Assembly: GCA_021812955.1 (NCBI GenBank)
Contig: JAKAMJ010000004.1
Span: 1-16,017 of the forward strand
Reading direction: 5' to 3'
Length of the DNA: 16,017 nucleotides
Source of the DNA: a bacterium
Lineage (GTDB): Bacteria > Patescibacteriota > Minisyncoccia > Phycocordibacterales > Phycocordibacteraceae
Below, piece after piece: positions 1-6,757 of this stretch. The notes below the pieces were generated by a model. It searched no databases. It was not told the origin of the DNA and saw only the letters and a list, made by a program, of their open reading frames with translations. Every line of letters starts with the position of its first letter. The first letter of the stretch is position 1. The translations under genes were made by a program, and so were the position numbers.

Positions 1-1549
1 CCTCGGTCGCCACTTCGGTAATCGGTGTCCGCGCGCCGGAGGCGTTGTCGGTCTGCCAGAGGAGGAAGCCGATTGGGAAATTGCCCTTGAGCCCATCAAA
101 AGCCTTGCTGTGCACGATGAAGCCGTCGAGATAGCGCGCATTCCACGCCTCGCGGAATTCGGCGAAGTTGGGCGCGTTCACATATTTGAGCTTGCTGAAG
201 ATGGCGACGGTCGCCGTGGGCATCTCAAGCGCGATGCGAGCGAGGAACTGAGTGAAGAGCTCGTTGCTTGCTTTGCCGTATTTCTCCATCGCGACTTTCG
301 CAAACTTCGTCTTGGCGACCCCCGCTTTATTTTCTGCATCGGCACCCTTGGCGGTGTTGTCGGCGTTCGTCGCCTCAGCGTAGGGCGGATTGATGAGTAC
401 GAGGAGCTTCTTCCCGCTTGCGATGGCTTTGCGCAGACCCTCGGGAATCTTGTCGGTGAGCGCGTAGTCGATGCGGCCATCGTCGGTGATATCGTCGTTC
501 AGATAGTCGTACTGGAAGCGCTCCGCGCCGACGCAGGTCTTGGTCGCCTTCATCACGTCCACGTCGGCCTGGTCGAGGGTGGACATGTAGACCTTGCGCG
601 GGTTGCTGTGCTTCACCTCGAGGTTGCCCACGCCGCAGCACATGTCCCACACGACATAGTCCTCCTGCCAGTCATCTCCGAGGGTCTCGGCGAGCTTGTC
701 GTACGCCTTGTCCACGACTGCAAGCGGCGTGTAGTACGCGCCTTTGAAGCTGCGCTCGTCGAGCGGGATGAGCGAATCGCGCCGTTCGAGCAGGTAGTCG
801 CGGTACTCCTCTTTGGGCGGGCGATGGTAGATGGCCCAGAAGCGCCGATAGCCTTCTTTGTTTCCGAGTTCGTAGAGCTTGCCGCCGAGCATGAAGACGG
901 GTGCGTTGTCCTTGTGCAGGAGTTGCGCCGGGAGCTCTTGGTGGGTCGATACCGTGCCATCGCTCATGATGTCGGCGAAGAAGAGGAGCGCGTAGTTCTC
1001 GGGCGACACGTCGCGAATTTCGCGCCCGATATCGGCGACCCACTTGTCGAAAACTTGCTTGAGGTTCGCGGGCGTTATCTGCGTACGGATAATCTCGCCC
1101 TTCTTGATGGCATTCTTGAGCGTCTCAATGAACTCCTTTTCGTGCGTGGCTATCTTAAACGAGACGATGTAGGTGCCTATGCGCGCTGATACGGCGGCCA
1201 CGGCCTCCGGCGTGTAGCCACTCGCGGACTTGCCCCAGTTGATGCCCTTCTCTTTGAGAAGCGGGAGGGCGTCTTCGGTGCGCATTATGGCAGCTTTCTC
1301 TGCGTCGATAGCGGCGAGGAAGGGCGGTATCTGTTCACCTCGGTCGAGCGCGTTCTTCACGTAATGCAGGAGTTGCGTGAACATCTCGTAGCTCGAAACC
1401 TTAAAGCCACTCTTGGCCTCGAACCACACCTCATCGGTCTGAATGTCTATGAGATTCTTTCGGACACCCTTTAGGCCGAGTACCTTGATATAAGCGTCTT
1501 TGACGTCTTCTTCGCTGGTCGCCTTCTGGAGCTGCTCATAAAGACTCAT
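1..1549 (-). CDS. Adenine-specific DNA methyltransferase, probable restriction-modification fusion (3' end beyond window)
   Basis: The frame is open from ATG at 1549 to the left edge (516 codons plus one base), so the C-terminus is missing. Visible motifs: a G-x-Y-Y-T-P stretch at residues 270-275, SAM-binding motif I WDMCCGVGNLE at 301-311, and catalytic motif IV NPPY at 387-390. This order (motif I before NPPY) marks an N6-adenine methyltransferase of the gamma type. The N-terminal 65 residues carry D35, E44-A-K46 and Q59-xxx-Y63, the pattern of a PD-(D/E)XK nuclease, suggesting a type IIG-like enzyme that both cuts and methylates DNA. That is inference; a solitary methyltransferase is possible. 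The start overlaps the pyrD stop as ATGA, implying translational coupling. No specificity domain is visible; it would lie past the edge. Confidence 0.85.
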   Translation of the reverse strand, partial: MSLYEQLQKATSEEDVKDAYIKVLGLKGVRKNLIDIQTDEVWFEAKSGFKVSSYEMFTQLLHYVKNALDRGEQIPPFLAAIDAEKAAIMRTEDALPLLKEKGINWGKSASGYTPEAVAAVSARIGTYIVSFKIATHEKEFIETLKNAIKKGEIIRTQITPANLKQVFDKWVADIGREIRDVSPENYALLFFADIMSDGTVSTHQELPAQLLHKDNAPVFMLGGKLYELGNKEGYRRFWAIYHRPPKEEYRDYLLERRDSLIPLDERSFKGAYYTPLAVVDKAYDKLAETLGDDWQEDYVVWDMCCGVGNLEVKHSNPRKVYMSTLDQADVDVMKATKTCVGAERFQYDYLNDDITDDGRIDYALTDKIPEGLRKAIASGKKLLVLINPPYAEATNADNTAKGADAENKAGVAKTKFAKVAMEKYGKASNELFTQFLARIALEMPTATVAIFSKLKYVNAPNFAEFREAWNARYLDGFIVHSKAFDGLKGNFPIGFLLWQTDNASGARTPITEVATE

Positions 1550-2619
1550 GACGTAATCTTACCAGAAGCCTGTTCATGGGCGTAGCGCTCGCAGATGGCC
1601 TTCATGAGCCCGGGGCCCTCGAATATCATGCCGGAAATGACCTGCACGAGGTCGGCGCCGGCGGCAAACTTTGCCATGGCCGCCTCGGGAGAGAGGATGC
1701 CGCCCGTGCCGATAATCGTGAATCGCTTGCCATACGCTTCGCGCGTCTTGCGTATCAGCTCGTTCGAAAGCGCGAAGCATGGCGCGCCAGAGAGGCCGCC
1801 GCGGTATTCGCTCGGCGCATCTTCCGGATGCTTTAGGTGACTGTAGTCTTTGTTCAGGTTGCCGATTATGACGCCCTGTATCCCGTTCCTGTCGGCGAGC
1901 GCGAGCAGCTCGTCGAACTGCTCCCACGGCAGGTTGATAGGCATCTTCAGATACACCGGCTTCTCACATGGGATTTCGCGCAGGCGCGGCAGAAGCTGCG
2001 CGAGGAGCGCTGGCTCGATGAACGTCTCACCTGTATAAGAGTTGGGGCAGGAAATGTTGATGGTGTAATAATCGCCCGTGCCAGATTCGACGAGTTTCTT
2101 GAATGAAGCGACATAATCGGCAATGCCCGCTTCGACGTCGGCAGAAGCCTCTGGCTCGTTCGTGCGCGCGATTGAGATGCCGAGCACGAAATCCTTTTCG
2201 CGCTTCGTGCGCGAAAGCTTCTTGATGAGCGCGTCCACACCACGATTGCGCAAGCCTTTAAAGACGACGATGCTCTTGTTGCGGGCAAGGCGCGTGAGCC
2301 GCGGCCGTGGATTCCCTTCAGACGGATGCGCGGTTATGGAACCGATTTCCTCGCCACCGAACCCGAGTGCAGGAAGGATGCGCGTGAGCCGGCCGTCCGT
2401 GTCGAATCCGGCGGAGAGCAGGACGGGCGTCCTGTACCGGATACCGTCCACAGTTTTTGAGATGTCTGTGCCGCGATAGTCGTAGAAAAATGCAAAGAGA
2501 CTCCTCAGAATCGCAACCCGCCCCGCGAATTCGCCAATGCTAATAAACACCTCATGCACCGAATCAGGATCAAATCTGAACAATATCGGCTTGAGCACGA
2601 TGCGATAAAGCGTATCCAT
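1546..2619 (-). CDS. pyrD: Dihydroorotate dehydrogenase family protein, class 2-like, altered active site
   Basis: 357 residues, the usual class 2 length. Class 2 enzymes oxidise dihydroorotate to orotate with FMN and membrane quinone in pyrimidine synthesis. The N-terminal helical extension with FDPDSVHE (16-23) is typical of class 2. The barrel keeps NPRPRL (103-108), INISCPN (187-193), K225, N254, GGLSG (274-278), and the FMN-phosphate GTGGI (304-308) with GADLVQ (321-326). Odd points: the catalytic position has Cys191 where class 2 has Ser; the FDKNG lysine is Thr74 (FDTDG); and the asparagine of the usual INRMGFNN segment is a hydrophobic residue (SIVVFKGLRN). Function as a true DHODH is therefore likely but not certain. 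It starts 14 nt after tRNA-Tyr with no promoter between them, and overlaps the methyltransferase by 4 nt. Confidence 0.85.
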   Translation of the reverse strand: MDTLYRIVLKPILFRFDPDSVHEVFISIGEFAGRVAILRSLFAFFYDYRGTDISKTVDGIRYRTPVLLSAGFDTDGRLTRILPALGFGGEEIGSITAHPSEGNPRPRLTRLARNKSIVVFKGLRNRGVDALIKKLSRTKREKDFVLGISIARTNEPEASADVEAGIADYVASFKKLVESGTGDYYTINISCPNSYTGETFIEPALLAQLLPRLREIPCEKPVYLKMPINLPWEQFDELLALADRNGIQGVIIGNLNKDYSHLKHPEDAPSEYRGGLSGAPCFALSNELIRKTREAYGKRFTIIGTGGILSPEAAMAKFAAGADLVQVISGMIFEGPGLMKAICERYAHEQASGKITS

Positions 2620-2633
2620 GTCTCGTTATCTTG

Positions 2634-2717
2634 TGCGCCGGGTTGGATTCGAACCAACGAAGGCATATAGCCACTTGGTTTACAGCCAAGCCGTTTTAAC
2701 CACTTACCTACCGACGC
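2634..2717 (-). tRNA. tRNA-Tyr (anticodon GUA)
   Basis: 84-nt class II tRNA. The acceptor stem GCGTCGG/CCGGCGC is fully paired with one G-T wobble. The anticodon stem CTTGG/CCAAG encloses loop CTGTAAA with anticodon GTA. A three-pair variable arm (GGC/GCC) follows, then a perfect T arm GTTGG-TTCGAAT-CCAAC and discriminator A73. G1-C72, A73 and a long variable arm are the bacterial tyrosine identity set. CCA is not encoded (CAA follows the discriminator). The D stem looks weakened: pair 10-25 reads as G-G. There is no intron. The gene lies downstream of tyrS and 14 nt before pyrD, probably processed from a shared transcript. The 5' 10 nt overlap the end of the endonuclease remnant. Confidence 0.95.
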
Positions 2718-3112
2718 GAGAAGTTGTCAAATCGGCGGCGATGCTTCAGGTTTGCTGGTGCTATTTCTCGAAAGAATCGCTCCACATCTGCTCGTTTCGT
2801 GATGTATACCTTGTAAGCACCCGCCTCCGATACTTTGTATCCTAACTTCCGAAGCATGTCTTGTAAAGCGAGCAAAAGTGGCGCGGATTTGTTAGTAATA
2901 GATATTTGGATACCAAAACGTAAGCTATATACAGATCCGTCAGTGTCGAAAAATCCGCGGGCAAATGCCCTCATATATTTTTTGTCACTCATAATCCAGT
3001 CCGAAACCCCGACTTGAGCGGAAACCTTGTTCGAAACCAGTCCTTGTTCTTTAAGCCATTTTGTAATCAGCGTAGAGCCGATATAAACATCCCTGTATCC
3101 CGACTTCTTAAG
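2708..3112 (-). pseudogene. LAGLIDADG homing endonuclease remnant, N-terminally truncated
   Basis: The frame is open from 3112, just after an in-frame TAA at 3113-3115, to TAG at 2708. It has no ATG, GTG or TTG until ATG at 2992, which would give only 94 residues. The visible part matches the second half of a LAGLIDADG endonuclease: a KWLKEQGL segment and DWI linker, then FARGFFDTDGSV (LAGLIDADG motif with its acidic residue), ISITNKS, a LLLALQDMLRKLGY helix, and YKVYITKRADVERFFREI. The first LAGLIDADG motif and everything before it are gone, so it is presumably inactive. It fills the tyrS to tRNA-Tyr gap and its stop codon lies inside the tRNA. Base composition is clearly more AT-rich than the flanking genes, as expected for an acquired element. 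A translated 94-residue single-motif protein cannot be excluded. Confidence 0.75.
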
Positions 3113-3117
3113 TTATC

Positions 3118-4371
3118 TTATTTCAAAACCAAGATAAGCACGCCCTGCTTGCCGCGGCGGACGAGGGCGTAGCCGCCGGAAAGGTCGCCTGGATAGAGCT
3201 TGAGGCTCGGGTCAGAGACGGGCAGGCCACCGATGGTGACGCCCTTCCCTTCGATAAGCCGGCGCGCGTCGCCCTTGCTCGTCGCGAGGCCGCCTTCGAC
3301 GAGCACCTCGGCGAGCGATACTCCGGTATCGAAGTCAGACTTCGGTACTTTGACTGAAGGGGCTTCGGCGAGGGCGACAGCGCGCGCCTCGCGCGATAGG
3401 AGGTCGAAGGGCGTGCCGCCGAAGAGCGCGGCTGAGGCGTCTGCGGACTGTGCGGCGGCGGACGGACCGTGGACGATTTCGGTCACAACCCTCGCGAGCG
3501 TTTCCTGCGCTTCCCGGGCGCCCGGGTCGGCGCGGTGTCGCCCCATCAACGCGTCGATCTCGGCGAGCGGAAGGAAGGTGTACACCTTCAGATATTTCTC
3601 GATATCCGCGTCGGGCAGGTTGATCCAGAACTGATAGAACGCGAATGGCGAGGTCTTCTTCGCATCGAGCCAGATCGCGTTGCCCTCGCTCTTGCCGAAC
3701 TTCTTGCCTGCCGAATCGGTGACGAGTGGCATGCCGAGCGCGAAGACTTGCTTACTGAGCCGCTTGCGGATGAGCTCGACGCCCGAGAGGATGTTCGTCC
3801 ACTGGTCGGAGCCACCGATCTGCAGGTCGATGCCGTATTTCTCGTGCAAGACTTGGTAGTCGAAGCCCTGGAGGAGCGAGTAGGTGAATTCGGTGTAGGA
3901 GATGCTCTCGTCGGGCGTGTCGAGGCGCTTCTTTATGATGTCGCGCTTGATAAGGTCATTGACGGTAAAATATTTGCCGACATCGCGCAAGAACGGGATG
4001 AGCTTCACGCTCGTGAGCCAGTCGGCGTTGTCGACCATGGTGAAGCGCGTCGAACCGAGAATCTTTTTCAACTGCGCTTTGAGCGCGCGAGTGTTCGCGG
4101 CGACGATTTTCTCTGTTAGCATCGGGCGCTCGCCTTGCTCCTTGGGGTCGCCGATCATGCCAGTCCCGCCACCCACTAGGACGAAGAGCTTGTGCCCCGC
4201 CTCGCCGAGACGCTTCATCAGGAGTATCCACGCGAGGTGGCCTACGTGGAGCGAGTCGGCGGTCGGGTCGGTGCCTATGTAGACCGTACGCGGTTGCGCC
4301 AAGATCTTCTCCGGGTCGGCCGAGAAGTGCTCTATCAGCCCGCGTGCTTTCAGTTCTTCTGCGAGGATCAT
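3118..4371 (-). CDS. tyrS: Tyrosyl-tRNA synthetase
   Basis: 417 residues, full length for a bacterial TyrRS. Cytoplasmic class I enzyme that joins tyrosine to tRNA-Tyr through tyrosyl-AMP. The HIGH motif is HVGH (42-45), preceded by DPTADSL (35-41). VGGGTGMIGDP (66-76), YSLLQGFDY (164-172) and GGSDQWTNI (186-194) line the substrate pocket. The KMSKS loop is KFGKS (224-228), followed by EGNAIWLD, the bacterial form. The C-terminal S4 RNA-binding domain covers about 350-417. The ATG overlaps the upstream coiled-coil stop as ATGA, with no clear Shine-Dalgarno, so it is probably coupled. No T-box leader is present. The cognate tRNA-Tyr lies 400 nt downstream on the same strand. Confidence 0.97.
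   Translation of the reverse strand: MILAEELKARGLIEHFSADPEKILAQPRTVYIGTDPTADSLHVGHLAWILLMKRLGEAGHKLFVLVGGGTGMIGDPKEQGERPMLTEKIVAANTRALKAQLKKILGSTRFTMVDNADWLTSVKLIPFLRDVGKYFTVNDLIKRDIIKKRLDTPDESISYTEFTYSLLQGFDYQVLHEKYGIDLQIGGSDQWTNILSGVELIRKRLSKQVFALGMPLVTDSAGKKFGKSEGNAIWLDAKKTSPFAFYQFWINLPDADIEKYLKVYTFLPLAEIDALMGRHRADPGAREAQETLARVVTEIVHGPSAAAQSADASAALFGGTPFDLLSREARAVALAEAPSVKVPKSDFDTGVSLAEVLVEGGLATSKGDARRLIEGKGVTIGGLPVSDPSLKLYPGDLSGGYALVRRGKQGVLILVLK
3326..3349. repeat. Dispersed 24-bp palindromic element, copy inside tyrS
   Basis: GTAT-CGAAGTC-A-GACTTCG-GTACT on the plus strand. It encodes the VPKSDFDT region linking the TyrRS catalytic part to the S4 domain, without obvious lengthening of the protein. 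It differs from the copy at 8525-8548 at two bases, one of them the dyad centre. Confidence 0.5.
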
Positions 4372-4880
4372 ACGACTGCTGCTTCAAGTACGACGATACG
4401 ATGTTCGTGGTCAACGACGCGAAGGCTGTCCTGCTCAACCGCCGCATTTGTCGCCGCTACGTCTTCCTGTAGGCCGATTGCGAGGTTGATTGCTTTGGCG
4501 GCAGTGCGCTCGGAGTGCAAGAGACGGTCATCAGACTCGGTGAAGTGCTGATCGACTTTTGCTTCGAGCCTATCTATGCGACCGTTCACCTCGGTAAATC
4601 CGTCTGCGACCATGCGCGCAAGCTCGTCCTGGTCGTTTTGTATGTCCTTCAATCGGTACTCGATCTGTGTCAGTCGGCGATCGTTTTGCTCAAGTCGGAT
4701 ATCAAACTGGCCGAACCGACGATCAATCTGTTCGAACCTCATGTCTACCTGTTCGAACCTCATGTCTACCTGTTCGAACCTCATGTCTACCTGCTCGAAC
4801 CTCATGTCTACCTGCTCGAATTGCTTCCCCACCTTCTCAAACCCGTTCGCAACCAGCTGCGCGAGCTTGTCGAGCGTCAT
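4368..4880 (-). CDS. Coiled-coil heptad-repeat protein, function unknown
   Basis: 170 residues from the ATG at 4880. This start is chosen because a strong AAGGAGG lies 5 nt upstream; an in-frame ATG at 4907 would add 9 residues but places that Shine-Dalgarno inside the gene. Residues 21-48 are four perfect FEQVDMR heptads, followed by degenerate ones (FEQIDRR, FGQFDIR, LEQNDRR, LTQIEYR) to about 76. The module LDKLAQLVANGFEKV (3-17) recurs as QDELARMVADGFTEV (84-98), an internal duplication. No signal peptide or membrane helix, so a cytoplasmic rod, probably oligomeric. It overlaps tyrS by 4 nt and is its upstream partner. A possible -35 TTGACG (4942-4947) and -10 TAGGAT lie upstream, but 20 nt apart, so they are weak. 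Role not recognised. Confidence 0.85.
   Translation of the reverse strand: MTLDKLAQLVANGFEKVGKQFEQVDMRFEQVDMRFEQVDMRFEQVDMRFEQIDRRFGQFDIRLEQNDRRLTQIEYRLKDIQNDQDELARMVADGFTEVNGRIDRLEAKVDQHFTESDDRLLHSERTAAKAINLAIGLQEDVAATNAAVEQDSLRVVDHEHRIVVLEAAVV
4728..4820. repeat. 21-bp tandem repeat inside the coiled-coil gene
   Basis: Plus-strand units begin ctgttcgaac and end tgtctac. Copies at 4728-4748, 4749-4769 and 4770-4790 are identical. The copy at 4791-4811 differs by one base, and 9 bp of a fifth reach 4820. Because 21 bp is one heptad, gain or loss of units changes coil length without a frameshift. Identity at the DNA level points to recent slippage expansion. Confidence 0.95.
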
Positions 4881-4885
4881 TTCTC

Positions 4886-4892
4886 CCTCCTT
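4886..4892 (-). promoter_or_regulatory. Shine-Dalgarno of the coiled-coil gene
   Basis: AAGGAGG 5 nt before ATG 4880. It is the only strong Shine-Dalgarno found at a gene start in this window and it fixes the start of the coiled-coil gene, downstream of the longest possible ATG. Confidence 0.8.
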
Positions 4893-4947
4893 TTTGCCCT
4901 GTGCCATATGCCCCTATCCTAGCACACCCATGTGGAGAGACCGTCAA

Positions 4948-6720
4948 TCAATCTGCAATAAACCCGCCCGCCTGGATCTCCCAGAGCTTCTTGTAGAGGT
5001 TGCTCTCTTGGGCGAGGAGCTCCTGGTGCGTGCCCGAGAGCGCGACGCGGCCATGTTCCATCACCACGATGTGGTCCATCTTCATAATGGTCGACAAGCG
5101 GTGCGCGATGACGATGACCGTCTTGCCTTCCATCAGCTTGGCGAGCGCGTCTTGGATGAGCGCTTCAGACTCGGAGTCGAGGCTCGAGGTCGCTTCGTCG
5201 AGCACGAGTATTGGCGCGTCTTTGAGGATCGCGCGAGCGATCGCGACGCGTTGACGCTCGCCGCCAGAGAGCTTCACCCCGCGCTCGCCGACGAGAGTAT
5301 CGAAGCCATCGGGGTAGCGCTCGATGAATTCGAGGCAGTGTGCCTCGCGCGCCGCTTCCCGCACTTCCTCATCGGTTGCGTCGGGGCAACCATAGCGGAT
5401 GTTCTCGCGGAGCGAGCGATGAAAAAGCGCCGGCTCTTGCGGAACGAATGCAATCGCCTTGCGTACGCTCTCTTGGGTCACGTCGCGAATATCTTGGCCA
5501 TCGATGGTAATCGATCCGCCTGAAATATCGTAGAGGCGCAATAAGAGTTTTGTAATGGTCGACTTCCCAGCTCCCGAAGGGCCGACAAGTGCGACTTTTT
5601 CGCGCGCGGCGATGGTCAGATTGAAATCAGCGAGAATGTCGGAACCCTCCTTGTAGGCGAAATGGACACGGTCGAATGTGACGGCTCCTTCGCTCACGAC
5701 AATCGGCTTCGCACCCTGCTTATCCACAATGTCGAGCGGTCGTTCGATAATCTCGAGCATCTCGGTCGCTTCGGCGAGCGAGCTGTAGAGATTGCGCATG
5801 TTTCGGCCGATACTCCAGATGCGGTTCAAGAGCCCGAGGACGTACACCTGGATCAACATGAAGTCGCCGACAGTAAGAATACCGACACTCCAGTAATAAA
5901 TTGCTCCGCCGAAAATGCCGATGGTGATAGCGATGTTAAACAGAGATAGGTAGGCTGTCATTCTCATGTTGGCCGTCCAGGAGCGGAGCGAGGTGCCTGT
6001 CCAACGAGAAACAGCAAGATCGAGAGCAGTGCGCTCATGCGAAAGCGAAGCGAAGGTGGTTACTGCTGAATGGTTGAGCACTGCGTCGGAAGTTGCGCCA
6101 GTTAGCGCACTGTCGGCCTCGTTTGTCGCGAGTCGGAGTGGTTGGAGTCGCTGCACGAGATACACCTGCAACGTCGTGAAGACAATCGCCCAGACGAGAA
6201 TGGCTATGCCGAGCCAGAAACTTTGCAGGGCGAGCACCGCGACCGTTCCGATAGTAAAGGCTACTGCCGGGATGAAGTTGTATACGATGTAGTCGAGCAT
6301 CGCTTCGAAAGCACGCGAGTAGCGAGTCACGCGGCGCGTGAGTGTGCCGGTGAAGTTCGAAACGAAGAATTCATGGGAGTGGCGCATCAGCTTGTCGAAC
6401 GCCTCGTTGTAAAGGTCGCGCATTGAACGCAGCTCGACGTACGCACTTGAGAAGTCGAGCCCACGAGTGAAAAGCCATCCGACAAGTTGAACGCCCCCGA
6501 GAGCGGCGAGTGTGATGATGAGCGCATGTATCACTGAGGAGGTCGGCGTCGAGCCAGAAAGAATGTTTATGAAATCGCGTAGATATAACGGCCCGATCAC
6601 GCTTGCGGCTTCTCCGCCGACGGCGCAAATAATGGCCACAACCAAGAGCCACGGACGTTTCCAGGCTACTTTAGCGTAGGTTGCAAACACGGCATAGACC
6701 GAGGGTTTCAGGTCAGACAT
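4948..6720 (-). CDS. ABC exporter half-transporter (MsbA/LmrA type)
   Basis: 590 residues from ATG 6720 (593 from an in-frame GTG at 6729). The fused architecture is an N-terminal six-helix exporter membrane domain (about 20-320) and a C-terminal ATPase. In 593-residue numbering: Walker A GPSGAGKST (383-391), Q-loop FVPQEP (428-433), signature LSGGERQ (487-493), Walker B ILVLDEA (507-513), switch histidine in IAHRLST (H543). All catalytic residues are intact. Such proteins dimerise in the cytoplasmic membrane and export lipids, peptides or drugs; the substrate cannot be read from sequence. ATG 6720 is preferred because a -10 box covers the GTG and lies 7 nt before the ATG. The gene follows a small membrane protein by 26 nt. 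Confidence 0.95.
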   Translation of the reverse strand: MSDLKPSVYAVFATYAKVAWKRPWLLVVAIICAVGGEAASVIGPLYLRDFINILSGSTPTSSVIHALIITLAALGGVQLVGWLFTRGLDFSSAYVELRSMRDLYNEAFDKLMRHSHEFFVSNFTGTLTRRVTRYSRAFEAMLDYIVYNFIPAVAFTIGTVAVLALQSFWLGIAILVWAIVFTTLQVYLVQRLQPLRLATNEADSALTGATSDAVLNHSAVTTFASLSHERTALDLAVSRWTGTSLRSWTANMRMTAYLSLFNIAITIGIFGGAIYYWSVGILTVGDFMLIQVYVLGLLNRIWSIGRNMRNLYSSLAEATEMLEIIERPLDIVDKQGAKPIVVSEGAVTFDRVHFAYKEGSDILADFNLTIAAREKVALVGPSGAGKSTITKLLLRLYDISGGSITIDGQDIRDVTQESVRKAIAFVPQEPALFHRSLRENIRYGCPDATDEEVREAAREAHCLEFIERYPDGFDTLVGERGVKLSGGERQRVAIARAILKDAPILVLDEATSSLDSESEALIQDALAKLMEGKTVIVIAHRLSTIMKMDHIVVMEHGRVALSGTHQELLAQESNLYKKLWEIQAGGFIAD

Positions 6721-6727
6721 AATTGAC

Positions 6728-6757
6728 ACTATAGCGCATCTCTAGTCTAGCGCGCAA
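6728..6757 (-). promoter_or_regulatory. Promoter of the ABC exporter, probably leaderless
   Basis: -35-like TTGCGC (6757-6752), 18-nt spacer, -10 TATAGT (6733-6728), then 7 nt and the ATG at 6720. The expected transcription start falls on or next to the A of the start codon. It overlaps the 3' end of the preceding membrane-protein gene. There is no Shine-Dalgarno. Confidence 0.5.

Noticed and set aside
178..650. Minus-strand frames at 178-480 and 375-650
   Set aside because: They are out of frame with the continuous methyltransferase reading frame, have low-complexity Arg/Ser composition and no Shine-Dalgarno.
110..1189. 359-codon plus-strand open frame
   Set aside because: It is antisense to the methyltransferase, whose minus frame contains recognisable motifs throughout. 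GC-rich codon bias creates such mirror frames.
2725..2730. TTGACA as a -35 for tRNA-Tyr
   Set aside because: It lies 7 nt from the tRNA 5' end, so any -10 would be inside the tRNA; no suitable -10 is there.
2634..3112. tRNA intron encoding a homing endonuclease
   Set aside because: The tRNA is continuous and folds without an insertion; the endonuclease frame lies upstream, not inside.
4728..4820. CRISPR-like repeats
   Set aside because: Units abut directly with no spacers and encode heptads in frame.
4576..5523. 315-codon plus-strand frame across the ABC exporter and coiled-coil gene
   Set aside because: Antisense shadow; it includes the repeat region read as ICSNLMST-type repeats with no start signal.
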